DNA of 64,000 bases from JBJEFI01 sp051873875 (GTDB lineage: Bacteria; Bacillota; Bacilli; Bacillales; Bacillaceae_G). Below the pieces are notes generated by a model. It saw nothing but the letters and a program-made list of their open reading frames with translations. It ran no database searches and had not been told where the DNA came from. Position 1 is the stretch's first letter, and each line of letters starts with the position of its first letter. The position numbers were made by a program, and so were the translations under genes. Below are positions 41,987 through 51,295 of the stretch, piece by piece. Location of the stretch: positions 42,924-106,923 of the forward strand of contig JBJEFI010000079.1 in assembly GCA_051873875.1 (NCBI GenBank), read 5' to 3'.

Positions 41987-43297
41987 TTAATTTCTTGCTC
42001 TTGAAAAAATCTTAATTGGAGTTCCTACAAATCCAAATGCTTCACGAATTTTATTTTCTAAAAAGCGTTCATATGAAAAATGCATTAATTCTGGATCATT
42101 TACAAACACAACAAAAGTAGGTGGTTTTACCGCTACCTGTGTTGCATAATAAATTTTTAAGCGTTGACCATTATGTGTTGGTGTTGGATTCATCGCTACT
42201 GCATCCATAATCACATCATTTAATACATTTGTTTGTACACGTAAACTGTGGCTTTCTGCCGCTGCATTAATCACTGGAAATAATGTATGTGTACGTTTTT
42301 TTGTTTTAGCTGATAAGAATACAATTGGGGCATAATCTAAAAATTGGAAATGATTACGAATTTTCTTCTCAAACTCACGCATTGTCTTGTCATCTTTTTC
42401 AACAGCATCCCATTTATTTACAACGATAACAACTGCACGTCCTGCTTCTTGAGCATACCCTGCAATTTTCTTATCTTGTTCAATAATTCCTTCTTCGCCA
42501 TCTATTACAACTAAAACAACGTCAGAACGTTCAATTGCACGCATTGCACGAAGCACACTATATTTCTCTGTGCTCTCATACACCTTTCCACGTTTTCTCA
42601 TTCCTGCTGTATCAATTATAACATATTCTTGTCCATCTTTTTTATATGGTGTATCGACTGCATCACGCGTTGTTCCAGCTACATTACTTACAATAACACG
42701 CTCTTGACCTAAAATTGCATTTACAAGTGAAGATTTCCCTACATTCGGACGTCCAATTAAGCTAAACTTAATTACTTCATCTGAATAGTCATCTTCTTTA
42801 TCTTTAGGGAAATGCGCTACTACTGCATCTAATAAATCCCCTAATCCAAGTCCATGTGTTCCCGAAATTGGATACGGTTCTCCAAATCCTAGCGCGTAAA
42901 ATTCAAAAATATTTTCACGCATTTCTGGATTATCCACTTTATTTACTGCTAATACAACAGGTTTTTTAGTTTTATAAAGAATTTTTGCTACTTCTTCATC
43001 TGCAGCTGTTACACCATCACGACCATTTGTCATAAAAACAATAACATCCGCTTCATCAATTGCCACTTCAGCTTGTTGGCGAATTTGTTGTAAAAATGGT
43101 GCATCACCAATTTCAATTCCACCTGTATCAATGACACTAAATTCATTATTTAACCATTCACCTGCACTATAAATACGGTCACGCGTTACACCTGGAATAT
43201 CTTCTACAATCGATACTCGCTCTCCTACAATACGATTAAAAATGGTTGATTTCCCTACATTCGGGCGTCCTACAATTGCTAATACTGGTTTTGCCAT
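41987..43297 (-). CDS. der: Ribosome biogenesis GTPase Der (EngA)
   Basis: Double-Era GTPase needed for 50S ribosome maturation. The 436-aa protein has two G domains, each with GRPNVGKS(T/S), DTGGIE or DTAGMRKRG, and NKVD or NKWD, plus a C-terminal KH-like domain ending in RARN-like sequence (KIFSRARN). The ATG at 43297 with GGAAGG upstream is preferred over one six codons earlier. It precedes gpsA. Confidence 0.98.
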   Translation of the reverse strand: MAKPVLAIVGRPNVGKSTIFNRIVGERVSIVEDIPGVTRDRIYSAGEWLNNEFSVIDTGGIEIGDAPFLQQIRQQAEVAIDEADVIVFMTNGRDGVTAADEEVAKILYKTKKPVVLAVNKVDNPEMRENIFEFYALGFGEPYPISGTHGLGLGDLLDAVVAHFPKDKEDDYSDEVIKFSLIGRPNVGKSSLVNAILGQERVIVSNVAGTTRDAVDTPYKKDGQEYVIIDTAGMRKRGKVYESTEKYSVLRAMRAIERSDVVLVVIDGEEGIIEQDKKIAGYAQEAGRAVVIVVNKWDAVEKDDKTMREFEKKIRNHFQFLDYAPIVFLSAKTKKRTHTLFPVINAAAESHSLRVQTNVLNDVIMDAVAMNPTPTHNGQRLKIYYATQVAVKPPTFVVFVNDPELMHFSYERFLENKIREAFGFVGTPIKIFSRARN

Positions 43298-43352
43298 TCT
43301 ATAACTTCCTTCCATCTATGTATTCGTTATAAAAAATGCAGACCTTTCTTTT

Positions 43353-43381
43353 ATTATACCGAAAATAATAAAATTTGTGAA
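43353..43381 (-). promoter_or_regulatory. Sigma-A type promoter of der-gpsA
   Basis: Minus strand TTCACA (43381-43376), 17-base spacer, TATAAT (43358-43353). It lies about 55 bases upstream of the der ATG. Confidence 0.7.
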
Positions 43382-43478
43382 AAATGAACCGTGAATGTCA
43401 TTTTACGAAAATATTACGACTCTTTTTCACATCATCCTTTAAGCCTACGCATTTATAATTCTTCTATTTTAAAAAAAC

Positions 43479-43502
43479 CCCCTACCAACATGTTAGTAGG
43501 AG
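43479..43502 (-). terminator. Terminator of the yphA-YIEGIA operon
   Basis: CTCCTACTAAC / GTTGGTAGGGG stem (two G-U pairs) and TTTTTTT tail on the minus strand, about 65 bases after the capping-subunit stop. Confidence 0.85.
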
Positions 43503-43566
43503 ATTCTCTTTTTAAAAGTAACCTATTTATATTATCAGAATTTCGCTTTACAATTCAAGTCCTAAT

Positions 43567-43752
43567 CTAATGTTTCACAATAATATAGACTTCATCATCC
43601 AATTTATGTGCGATTCCATCTAAAATTGCTTCTAAATTATTTATATACTTCGTTAACTCTTCTTCTGTTTTAACATAAAACGTTGCAACACTCCCAAATA
43701 TTTTATCTTTATTTGTTGTTATGACAGCTAAAATACAATTTTCTAACGTCAT
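43567..43752 (-). CDS. Capping complex subunit for YIEGIA
   Basis: A 61-aa protein (MTLENCILAVITTNKDKIFG ... HKLDDEVYIIVKH) that fits the small partner named for the YIEGIA membrane protein. Its ATG overlaps the YIEGIA stop (ATGA), so translation is coupled. This pairing is widespread in endospore formers. The molecular function is not established to my knowledge. Confidence 0.8.
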   Translation of the reverse strand: MTLENCILAVITTNKDKIFGSVATFYVKTEEELTKYINNLEAILDGIAHKLDDEVYIIVKH

Positions 43753-44663
43753 TCTTCTTCACGCGCCTTTGATAGTTGTGTATTCGATAGACGGATTGCA
43801 TTCTCTAATACAGGTACATTGGCGATTATTTCTATCGCCTTTTTGACGTCTTTTCGTTGGGGAAGGATAAATACACCAACTTTTCCATTTGCTAAATCCC
43901 GCTTTGCTAACGGTACAAGTGCAGGTGTACCAGAATCTCGAAAAATCCCTAACGAAACACTGACATCATAAAGAATTGCTTGTCGTTGCCCTAAATTTCC
44001 AATCGTAACACTTGAGTTAAAATTTTTCGGTTCAAGTAAAAAACCTAATCCATGTTCCATAATATCTTGTTGGCGAGCCTTTGAACCGATATTCATTATG
44101 TAAATATCTTCTACATACAGCCCTTCATCTTTAAAATAAAGGGGCATTTCTTTAATATGAACAATATCCTTTAATTTACTTCCACTCATCAATTTTTTTG
44201 CTAGCATCAGACACAGTATTCCTACTACAATTGCAGCACCTAGTCCAATATACCTAGAATAGATACTCTCAATTACAATGAAAGAAAAAGTAGTGACAAA
44301 AGAAGCCAAAATGGCCAAATAATTTCGACTCTCAAAGGTGATTGCAATTCCTTCAATATAAGTAGGACCTCTTTTCACTAGTTCCATTGAATCTAATTGT
44401 GATAACGTATTTCTCTCCATATTACGAACATCTCTAAATTGAGAAGCAGCTACAGTTAAAAACGTAATGGCTGTATAATCTTTACTTAAAATAGACGGTA
44501 CCGCAACAGCTCCTAATCCTGCACCAATTAATCCCAACGCAACGTGAATAATCTTACCTGATAAATAAGTAGGAAATTGGCGATAATCCGTACGTAACAT
44601 GGATAGCCTTGCCAGTGTCCCTATAATAACCCCAACTAAAATTGGCAATGCAAAATCATTCAT
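43749..44663 (-). CDS. YIEGIA family membrane protein
   Basis: A 304-aa protein containing the signature YIEGIA in RGPTYIEGIAITFESRNYL (about residues 112-130). Hydrophobic segments at 5-20, 38-62, 135-175; the C-terminal half (from about 185) is soluble. It starts by ATGA overlap with the YphA-like gene and ends by ATGA overlap with its capping-subunit gene. In B. subtilis the equivalent position is yphB, reported in sporulation screens as needed for the spore envelope (memory, not checked). Confidence 0.85.
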   Translation of the reverse strand: MNDFALPILVGVIIGTLARLSMLRTDYRQFPTYLSGKIIHVALGLIGAGLGAVAVPSILSKDYTAITFLTVAASQFRDVRNMERNTLSQLDSMELVKRGPTYIEGIAITFESRNYLAILASFVTTFSFIVIESIYSRYIGLGAAIVVGILCLMLAKKLMSGSKLKDIVHIKEMPLYFKDEGLYVEDIYIMNIGSKARQQDIMEHGLGFLLEPKNFNSSVTIGNLGQRQAILYDVSVSLGIFRDSGTPALVPLAKRDLANGKVGVFILPQRKDVKKAIEIIANVPVLENAIRLSNTQLSKAREEE

Positions 44664-45256
44664 TGCATTCGCTCCTTTCTCATTCCTCTCTTCTTAATCA
44701 GCTGAACATTATAAATAATCAAATGAATACTTGATAATAATGTCCATGTAAGTGCTAAACAATCTAAAACAGGGAAAGAAACTATCTCGTTATACAATCC
44801 ATATCTATGTAATACTAGCCCTAACAACAGTTCTCCATGCAAAACACCTAATATAATTATTATTAATTGAATGCTGTAACCTCTCCCTATAAACATCCCA
44901 ATGCCTACAAGCAGACAACTAATCATTAACAGCGGCCGATAAAAAAAATAAACAGGGTCATATATTTTCATCATTTGAAATGCCCCATAAAGAAGTCCAA
45001 TACAAAATGAGAGAATAAGAACACGACTCTTTCCCTCTTTTCTTATTAACGCAAGAAAATAAAAACAGCCAATCAACAATAAATAGTATGTACCTCGTAT
45101 CGACACATCTAGGAAAGGAATTGTAAATGTGCTTGAAATAATAAGTAGAAAAAGAAATACAATACCTTTTTTTCGCCAGTGCCACTTTCTATCTACTAGA
45201 AATATAAAAATAATTAGCCAAAACCACATAAAAAAATAAAATGTAACGCCGTCCAT
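44660..45256 (-). CDS. yphA: YphA-like polytopic membrane protein
   Basis: A 198-aa hydrophobic protein with about six to seven spans and a basic C-terminus (LIKKRGMRKERMQ). Position, length (B. subtilis YphA is 199 aa) and linkage to the YIEGIA gene support the name. AGGAGGTAGGG precedes the ATG. First gene of the three-gene overlapping operon. Function is unknown. Confidence 0.75.
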   Translation of the reverse strand: MDGVTFYFFMWFWLIIFIFLVDRKWHWRKKGIVFLFLLIISSTFTIPFLDVSIRGTYYLLLIGCFYFLALIRKEGKSRVLILSFCIGLLYGAFQMMKIYDPVYFFYRPLLMISCLLVGIGMFIGRGYSIQLIIIILGVLHGELLLGLVLHRYGLYNEIVSFPVLDCLALTWTLLSSIHLIIYNVQLIKKRGMRKERMQ

Positions 45257-45368
45257 TCCCTACCTCCTATTATTTCCATTATGGTTGTATTTATGAAAAA
45301 TCATTCTTTTTCTGAAAGAATAAAAAAGCTTTCCTTTTGAAAAGCTAACAATAAAAGGAGGGAACCAG

Positions 45369-45503
45369 ATGGGCAAAGATCGTCAAGAAACTAAACTAAA
45401 AAAGTCACGTCGGGTAGAATCCGATCGTGACCAATCTATTCATTATAAAGGAGCTACAACACTCGATACACCAGAACAAGCAAGAAAAGAAAATCTTCAT
45501 TAA
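45369..45503 (+). CDS. ypzI: YpzI family small protein
   Basis: A 44-aa, highly charged protein beginning MGKDRQETKLKKSRRVESDR and containing DQSIHYKGATTLDTPEQ. This matches the YpzI family, and in B. subtilis ypzI also lies between yphA and ypfD. GGAGGGAACCAG precedes the ATG. Too short for ordinary ORF listing. Function is unknown. Confidence 0.85.
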   Translation: MGKDRQETKLKKSRRVESDRDQSIHYKGATTLDTPEQARKENLH

Positions 45504-45635
45504 ATACTAGAACGCTGAAAATTTTCTATACTATACTGTGAATGTTTGGTTAATTATAGCAAGTATTTCCTTCAAAGTTACCTTAGAAATCAGCAAAAAA
45601 CACGTTTACGATTTGTTACCGTTATCTCCTAAATC

Positions 45636-45683
45636 AAAAAAGGTTGTATGAAAAGCATTTCTACTTTTCATACAACCTTTTTT
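45636..45683. terminator. Bidirectional terminator of ypfD
   Basis: Twenty-base perfect arms, AAAAAAGGTTGTATGAAAAG against CTTTTCATACAACCTTTTTT, with an 8-base loop. It follows ypfD on the minus strand and could also stop plus-strand transcription from ypzI. I see nothing else between 45504 and 45635. Confidence 0.92.
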
Positions 45684-45692
45684 ACAGTTACA

Positions 45693-46856
45693 TTATTCTG
45701 TTTTAAATCCTTTTAATTTTTCAGCAAATAATTCTCCTAGTTGAAAACTAGAGCTTTCTTTTGTTGGTTCATATTGTGAATAATCTTCTTTTGGCTCTTC
45801 ATTTGCTTCTTTAATGCTTAATGATAAACGTTTTTGGTCCGTATTTACTTCTAATACTTTTACTTTTACCACTTGGCCTTCTTCTAACACTTCTTTAGGA
45901 TGTTTAATATGTTTATCTGCAATTTGAGAAACATGTACCAATCCTTCAATACCTGGTAACACTTCTACGAAAGCACCAAAGTTAGCTAATCGTTTTACAG
46001 ATCCTTCTACAATAGCACCTACTTGTAACTCAGTCGCTACATGAGCCCATGGTCCTGGTAACGTTTCTTTAATAGATAAACTAATTTTATTTTTCTCTAA
46101 GTCAACGCTTAATACTTTTACGTTTACAGTTTGACCAACTTCTAATACTTCTGATGGATCTGTTACACGCTGATGAGCAATTTGAGAGACATGAACTAAT
46201 CCATCTACTCCACCTAAGTCAATAAACGCCCCAAAGTTTGTTAAACGTTCTACTTTTCCTTCTAAAACGTCACCTTCTTTAATACGTCCAATTGCAACTT
46301 GCTTTTGTTTCTTCGCTTCTTGCTCTAATACAGCACGATGTGAAAGAATGACGCGTTTTTTCTCACGATCTAATTCCACTACATTTACTAATAATTCTTG
46401 GTCCATATATGTACTGAAATCTTCTACAAATGCATTTGAAATTAAAGAAGCAGGGATGAAGCCGCGGATACCTACATCAACAACTAATCCACCTTTTACT
46501 ACTTCGCGTACTTTTACAGAGAATGTTTCTTTTTTCTCTAATTTTTCTTCTAAGTCATTCCATGCATTTTCTGCATCTACTTCACGTTTTGAAAGAATTA
46601 ATACAACGTTATCCTCGTCATCTGCTTCTTTCGTTTTTTCAATTTTTTTCACTTTTAATGTTAATTCTTCACCTTTTGCAACAACATCACTTGCTTTTTC
46701 AATGTGTACATTTGACAATTCTTTAATTGGAATAATACCATCCGTTTTTGCGCCTGGGATGCTAACAATTACTTGTTTTTCTTCCACATTTTCTACAATC
46801 GCCTTTACAATATCACCAATGTTTGGGATTACTAATTCATTTGCTTGTTCTACCAT
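45693..46856 (-). CDS. ypfD: S1-domain protein, 30S ribosomal protein S1 homologue (YpfD)
   Basis: A 387-aa protein with four S1 RNA-binding repeats (about residues 12-82, 100-165, 186-254, 271-340). The third and fourth carry the canonical G-x-V-x-x-x-x-x-F-G-A-F signature: VERLTNFGAFIDLGGVDGLV and VKRLANFGAFVEVLPGIEGL. Bacillus S1 homologues have four rather than six repeats and are not essential. It lies downstream of cmk as in B. subtilis. Confidence 0.95.
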   Translation of the reverse strand: MVEQANELVIPNIGDIVKAIVENVEEKQVIVSIPGAKTDGIIPIKELSNVHIEKASDVVAKGEELTLKVKKIEKTKEADDEDNVVLILSKREVDAENAWNDLEEKLEKKETFSVKVREVVKGGLVVDVGIRGFIPASLISNAFVEDFSTYMDQELLVNVVELDREKKRVILSHRAVLEQEAKKQKQVAIGRIKEGDVLEGKVERLTNFGAFIDLGGVDGLVHVSQIAHQRVTDPSEVLEVGQTVNVKVLSVDLEKNKISLSIKETLPGPWAHVATELQVGAIVEGSVKRLANFGAFVEVLPGIEGLVHVSQIADKHIKHPKEVLEEGQVVKVKVLEVNTDQKRLSLSIKEANEEPKEDYSQYEPTKESSSFQLGELFAEKLKGFKTE

Positions 46857-46962
46857 AGGTGTAGTCCTCCTTTTTCGTGCACATATTACACATTTTCATC
46901 ATTTAATTATTTAAATGTTCTACCTTATAAACTTCTACATAAAAAAAAGAAATCCTTTTTTA

Positions 46963-47640
46963 TTATACATTTTTTGCATTTTGTTTAATAATTTCTATCA
47001 TTTTTGCAACAACTTCTTCTTTTGTATACGTTGTTGTATCAAATTCAATCGCATCATCTGCTTTTTTCAATGGCGCCATTTCACGCTCAGAATCAATTTT
47101 ATCACGTAAGGCAATCTCTTCTTTTAATGTTTCTAAATCAGAAGGGAATCCTTTTTCTACGTTTTCTTTATGACGACGTAATGCTCTTTCTTCTACAGAA
47201 GCAATCATGAAAATTTTTACATCTGCATTTGGTAATACATATGTACCAATATCACGTCCATCCATTAGAACGCCACCTTCTTGCGCTAATTCACGCTGAA
47301 GCTCTACCATTCGTTCACGAACATGAGGATGTTTTGCCACGTGAGAAACGACATTCGTTACTTCTGGTGTACGAATTTCAACAGAAACATCTATGCCATC
47401 TAATAATACACGCTGTTCATTTTCTTTTTGAACTAACTTAATCGATGTATGTTGAAGTAATTGCAATAAACCTTGCTCATCTTCCACATTTATATTGTGC
47501 TCTAATGCTTTAAATGTTAAAGCTCGATACATAGCGCCTGTATCAATGTAAAGTAATCCTAATTGTTTAGCAATTACTTTAGCAACTGTACTTTTCCCTG
47601 CAGCTGCTGGTCCATCAATTGCGATATTTATTTTTTTCAT
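46963..47640 (-). CDS. cmk: Cytidylate kinase
   Basis: Phosphorylates CMP/dCMP. The 225-aa kinase shows the P-loop IAIDGPAAAGKSTVAKVIAK (residues 4-23), YIDTGAMYRALTF, VLMDGRDIGTYVLPNADVKI and LRDKIDSEREMAPLKKADDA. ATG at 47640 is chosen (MKKINIAIDGP); the frame extends seven codons upstream. It precedes ypfD. Confidence 0.97.
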   Translation of the reverse strand: MKKINIAIDGPAAAGKSTVAKVIAKQLGLLYIDTGAMYRALTFKALEHNINVEDEQGLLQLLQHTSIKLVQKENEQRVLLDGIDVSVEIRTPEVTNVVSHVAKHPHVRERMVELQRELAQEGGVLMDGRDIGTYVLPNADVKIFMIASVEERALRRHKENVEKGFPSDLETLKEEIALRDKIDSEREMAPLKKADDAIEFDTTTYTKEEVVAKMIEIIKQNAKNV

Positions 47641-47697
47641 ACTAAAACAGCCTTCTTTCATTTCTATTTCATGCTATTTCTCTTCGCAAAAAATAAA

Positions 47698-47846
47698 GTG
47701 AAACTTCCATCAGTGGGAGTTTTCTTCCTTCTCTCACTAATGGTTAGTTAAACGAATCAGGTTCTAACTGACACTCCTCTCGTCCTAAAACTTCTCTGCT
47801 TTCGCTAAGTAATGAAGGGAGGAGTCTTAGTGTCAGTTAGAACGGG
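47698..47846. repeat. Structured palindromic element in the cmk-ansA interval (repeat-family candidate)
   Basis: Between the divergent genes cmk and ansA (about 400 bp). It contains hairpin AAACTTCCA-TCAG-TGGGAGTTT (47701-47722), AGTGGGAG pairing with CTCTCACT (47713-47720 with 47731-47738), and an outer inverted repeat GTTCTAACTGACAC (47761-47774) / GTGTCAGTTAGAAC (47830-47843), with inner ACTCCTC / GAGGAGT. It has no ORF and no U-tract in the right place for either gene. I recall similar short elements scattered in Bacillus genomes, but only one copy is in this window, so repeat status is inference. The rest of the interval (47850-48050) shows only the ansA promoter region. Confidence 0.55.
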
Positions 47847-48059
47847 ATACATTTATTTTCTGCCTTCACAATTGTATCTTAACTGAAATTTATGGAAGAA
47901 ACAACCTTTCACCCTAATAATCCCCCTTCCTCACATTCAAGAGGTAGACAATTTCCAAAAAATGATTTATTTTTATCCATAAAAGGATTCCATTCCTTTT
48001 TTTTCTAGAATGACTTATACTAATAACACGATTGTTTTATTTTGCAGAGGTGATTCATA

Positions 48060-49034
48060 ATGAAAAAAACGATTTTAGTACTTCATACTGGTGGTACAAT
48101 TGCAATGGTAGAAGATAAATCTACAGGCTCCGTTAAGCCTGAAGGAGACAATCCATTGCTTCAATTTACACCACAACTTGGAGAAAATATCCATTTGATT
48201 GTAAAAGACATTTTCCATCTTCCATCACCACATATTACACCTACGGAAATGTGTATATTACGAAATACAATTGAAGAAATTGTTCAAACACAACAAATCG
48301 ATGGTGTTGTTATTACTCATGGTACGGATACGTTAGAGGAAACAGCATACTTTCTCGATTTAACACTTAACTGTAACATTCCAGTTGTTCTGACAGGTGC
48401 AATGCGTTCCATCAACGAAGTTGGAAGTGATGGCCTACATAACTTTTTAGCAGCAGTTAAAGTAGCTGCTTCAGATAAATCGAAAGACATGGGGGTATTA
48501 GTCGTTTTAAACGATGAAATTCATACAGCTAAATATGTAACAAAAACCCATAGTTCAAATGTTGCTACTTTTAAATCTCCACAATTTGGTCCAGTAGGAA
48601 CGGTAACGAAACGAGACGTTTACATTCAACAACGACCAATTGTGAAAGAACATTTTCATGTAAAAGAAATAAACAAGCAAGTCATTTTACTTAAAGCCTA
48701 TGCTGGAATGGACGAGATGCTTCTCGAAGCTCTTTTACAATTACCAGTAGATGGCATTGTCATTGAGGCCTTAGGACAAGGAAATCTTCCTCCTAAAACA
48801 ATAAAACCAATTCAAAACTTATTAGATAAACATATCCCAATTGTTTTAGTATCTCGTTGCTTCAACGGTATTTCTGAACCTGTTTACGCATATGATGGTG
48901 GCGGCAAACAATTAGAAAAAATGGGGCTTATTTTTACAAATGGATTAAACGGTCAAAAAGCACGACTAAAATTACTTGTGGCTTTACAAACAACAACAGA
49001 TATAGAAAAAATAAGAGATTTTTTTGATCAATAA
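48060..49034 (+). CDS. ansA: L-asparaginase, type I
   Basis: Hydrolyses asparagine to aspartate and ammonia in the cytoplasm. The 324-aa enzyme has the two threonine motifs, VLHTGGTIAM (residues 7-16) and GVVITHGTDTLEETAYF (about 82-98), TGAMRSINEVGSDG, and no signal peptide. RBS AGAGGTG. It lacks the aspartate ammonia-lyase gene (ansB) that follows it in B. subtilis. A terminator follows. Confidence 0.95.
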   Translation: MKKTILVLHTGGTIAMVEDKSTGSVKPEGDNPLLQFTPQLGENIHLIVKDIFHLPSPHITPTEMCILRNTIEEIVQTQQIDGVVITHGTDTLEETAYFLDLTLNCNIPVVLTGAMRSINEVGSDGLHNFLAAVKVAASDKSKDMGVLVVLNDEIHTAKYVTKTHSSNVATFKSPQFGPVGTVTKRDVYIQQRPIVKEHFHVKEINKQVILLKAYAGMDEMLLEALLQLPVDGIVIEALGQGNLPPKTIKPIQNLLDKHIPIVLVSRCFNGISEPVYAYDGGGKQLEKMGLIFTNGLNGQKARLKLLVALQTTTDIEKIRDFFDQ

Positions 49035-49040
49035 TAAAAA

Positions 49041-49070
49041 GGACTGAGAAACCGCATAGTTTCTCAGCCC
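49041..49070 (+). terminator. Terminator of ansA
   Basis: CTGAGAAAC / GTTTCTCAG core stem with flanking GGA / CCC and a TTTTTT tail, seven bases after the ansA stop; it may also serve the convergent gudB. Confidence 0.8.
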
Positions 49071-49094
49071 TTTTTTAACCATCCTTATTGAAAC

Positions 49095-50372
49095 TTAAAC
49101 CCAGCCTCTAAAGCGGCTAGCTTCAGCCATTTTTCTTACTCCTACCATATAAGCACCTAAACGCATATCAATTTTACGGTTTTGTGCAATATCATAGATA
49201 GCATTAAAAGAACGAATCATTAATTTAGTCAATCGTTCTTCTACTTCTTCTTCTGACCAATAATATCCTTGGTTATTTTGAACCCACTCAAAATAGGAAA
49301 CAGTTACTCCACCAGCACTTGCTAATACGTCTGGTACAAGCAAAATTCCTCTTTCCGTTAAAATCTGTGTCGCTTCTAATGTCGTAGGACCATTAGCAGC
49401 TTCTACAACAATTCTTGCTTTAATTTCATGCGCATTATCTACTGTAATTTGATTTTCAATTGCAGCAGGAACAAGAATATCACAATCTAATTCTAGTAAT
49501 TCTTTATTTGTAATTGTATTTTTAAATAATTTTGTAACCGTTCCGAAGCTATCACGGCGATCTAATAAATAATCAATATCTAAACCATTCGGATCATATA
49601 AAGCGCCATACGCATCAGATATAGCAATCACCTTTGCACCAGCATCGTGCATGAATTTTGCTAAAAAGCTTCCTGCATTACCAAAACCTTGTACAACAAC
49701 GCGAGCACCTTTTAATTCAATTCCACATTTTTTGGCTGCTTCTCGAATACAAATTGTTACTCCTTTAGCAGTTGCCGTCTCACGACCATGAGATCCACCT
49801 AAAACAAGCGGCTTGCCTGTAATAAAACCTGGTGAATTAAATTCATCAATACGGCTATATTCATCCATCATCCATGCCATAATTTGTGAATTGGTAAATA
49901 CATCTGGCGCAGGAATATCTTTTGTTGGACCAACAATTTGACTAATAGCGCGAACATAGCCACGACTTAATCGTTCTAATTCTCTAAAAGACATTTCACG
50001 TGGATCACAAATAATTCCACCTTTTCCTCCACCATAAGGTAAATCAACAATTCCACATTTTAAGCTCATCCAAATTGATAACGCTTTTACCTCTTTTTCT
50101 GTTACATTCGGATGAAAGCGAATACCACCCTTCGTTGGACCAACTGCATCATTGTGTTGTGCACGGAAACCTGTAAAGATTTTTACAGAACCATCATCCA
50201 TTCTCACAGGAATTTTAACTGTCATCATGCGAATTGGTTCCTTTAACAGCTCATACATTTCATCAGAATACCCTAGCTTCTCTAAGGCTTCCTTGATAAT
50301 GATTTGAGTAGATGCTAATACATCTAGTCCCCCTTGTTCATGCCCTTTCACTTCTACTGACTTTTCTGACAC
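49095..50372 (-). CDS. gudB: NAD-specific glutamate dehydrogenase
   Basis: Oxidative deamination of glutamate. The 425-aa protein has PVRMDDGSVKIFTGFRAQHN, the catalytic Lys in PTKGGIRFHP and LPYGGGKGGI, and the Rossmann VVQGFGNAGSFLAKFMHDAG. It starts at GTG (50372), six bases after GGGGGG. The cryptic B. subtilis gudB has a 9-bp duplication in this region; here EKEVKALSIW shows no duplication, so the enzyme should be active. It could equally be named rocG. Confidence 0.94.
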   Translation of the reverse strand: MSEKSVEVKGHEQGGLDVLASTQIIIKEALEKLGYSDEMYELLKEPIRMMTVKIPVRMDDGSVKIFTGFRAQHNDAVGPTKGGIRFHPNVTEKEVKALSIWMSLKCGIVDLPYGGGKGGIICDPREMSFRELERLSRGYVRAISQIVGPTKDIPAPDVFTNSQIMAWMMDEYSRIDEFNSPGFITGKPLVLGGSHGRETATAKGVTICIREAAKKCGIELKGARVVVQGFGNAGSFLAKFMHDAGAKVIAISDAYGALYDPNGLDIDYLLDRRDSFGTVTKLFKNTITNKELLELDCDILVPAAIENQITVDNAHEIKARIVVEAANGPTTLEATQILTERGILLVPDVLASAGGVTVSYFEWVQNNQGYYWSEEEVEERLTKLMIRSFNAIYDIAQNRKIDMRLGAYMVGVRKMAEASRFRGWV

Positions 50373-50568
50373 AATGAACCCCCCTAGTTCTCTGACAAAT
50401 CAAACATTTAAAACACTTCAAACAATAGTATACATGATTACATAATACTTTCAAGATAAAACATGCGAAAAAGAATTCGTTTCCAGTATTATTATATTAC
50501 TTATCAAAAAAAACGTAAAATATATATAACCATTCCGCCATTTTTTCATACATATTGTACAAACAAAA

Positions 50569-50603
50569 AACAATAGCCCCAATACCTATTGACGGCTATT
50601 GTT
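50569..50603 (-). terminator. Terminator overlapping the mecB stop
   Basis: AACAATAGCC / GGCTATTGTT stem with a T6 tail on the minus strand. The 5' arm includes the mecB stop codon. Confidence 0.8.
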
Positions 50604-51195
50604 TTATAAAATATTTATAAATCTGTTGCATGGCCTTTTGTTTCATAATAATGTTTCCGTATTCTAAGAGACGATGAATCGATATCATTGAACTATCGCC
50701 AAACTCGGCTAAAATAGCAATGAGCTGATCTACATCTTCAAAGGATTTTACTGCTGCATTCATATATAAATAATACTTATTTTCAAAATAAATTAATTGT
50801 CCTTCCTCAACACCTAATGAGGATAAGCAAGTTGCAAGTGCAATAACATCTTCAAAGGATTGAAAAGAATAAACAATGTCATGACTTTCATCTAACGTCA
50901 CTTGCATTTCGATAAATTCATTATCAAAATACTCATCTTGTTCTTCCTTTGTTGCTGATTCTTTCGTAATAATAACAACCATTCCTTGTGCTTGAAGTGA
51001 AAAAACTTCAACTGCTAAAACACCATCTAACTCAAAACCTAACTCTTTATTTGCTTCTTCCATCATATCGCGAAAAAGTTGTTGGACCTTAGGAGCATTA
51101 TACCATAGATCTTCTTTTGTTAATCCTCTCTCAACTAAGTCATCAAATGTTAAAAAGATCTTAATTTTATTATAATTCAACCGCTCAAGCCTCAT
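50596..51195 (-). CDS. mecB: Adapter protein MecB/YpbH (MecA paralogue)
   Basis: Adaptor that recruits substrates to the ClpC AAA+ protease; B. subtilis YpbH affects competence and sporulation. The 199-aa protein has an N-terminal substrate-binding domain starting MRLERLNYNKIKIFLTFDDL and the C-terminal ClpC-binding domain (SFEDVIALATCLSSLGVEEG ... SFEDVDQLIAILAEFGDSS). The acidic linker is short, as in YpbH rather than MecA. Position at the ypb locus supports YpbH. Confidence 0.92.
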   Translation of the reverse strand: MRLERLNYNKIKIFLTFDDLVERGLTKEDLWYNAPKVQQLFRDMMEEANKELGFELDGVLAVEVFSLQAQGMVVIITKESATKEEQDEYFDNEFIEMQVTLDESHDIVYSFQSFEDVIALATCLSSLGVEEGQLIYFENKYYLYMNAAVKSFEDVDQLIAILAEFGDSSMISIHRLLEYGNIIMKQKAMQQIYKYFIKQ

Positions 51196-51295
51196 TTTTC
51201 ATAACCCCCTAATATCCATCCGTACCTAGTTAATTTACAATATATGAAAATATATCATATTGGTGAAAGCAAACAGAGAAATGGATAAACCTAAT

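Noticed and set aside
49095..50372. Inactive gudB (B. subtilis lab-strain type)
   Set aside because: The 9-bp duplication that inactivates that allele is not present at EKEVKALSIW; the frame is intact.
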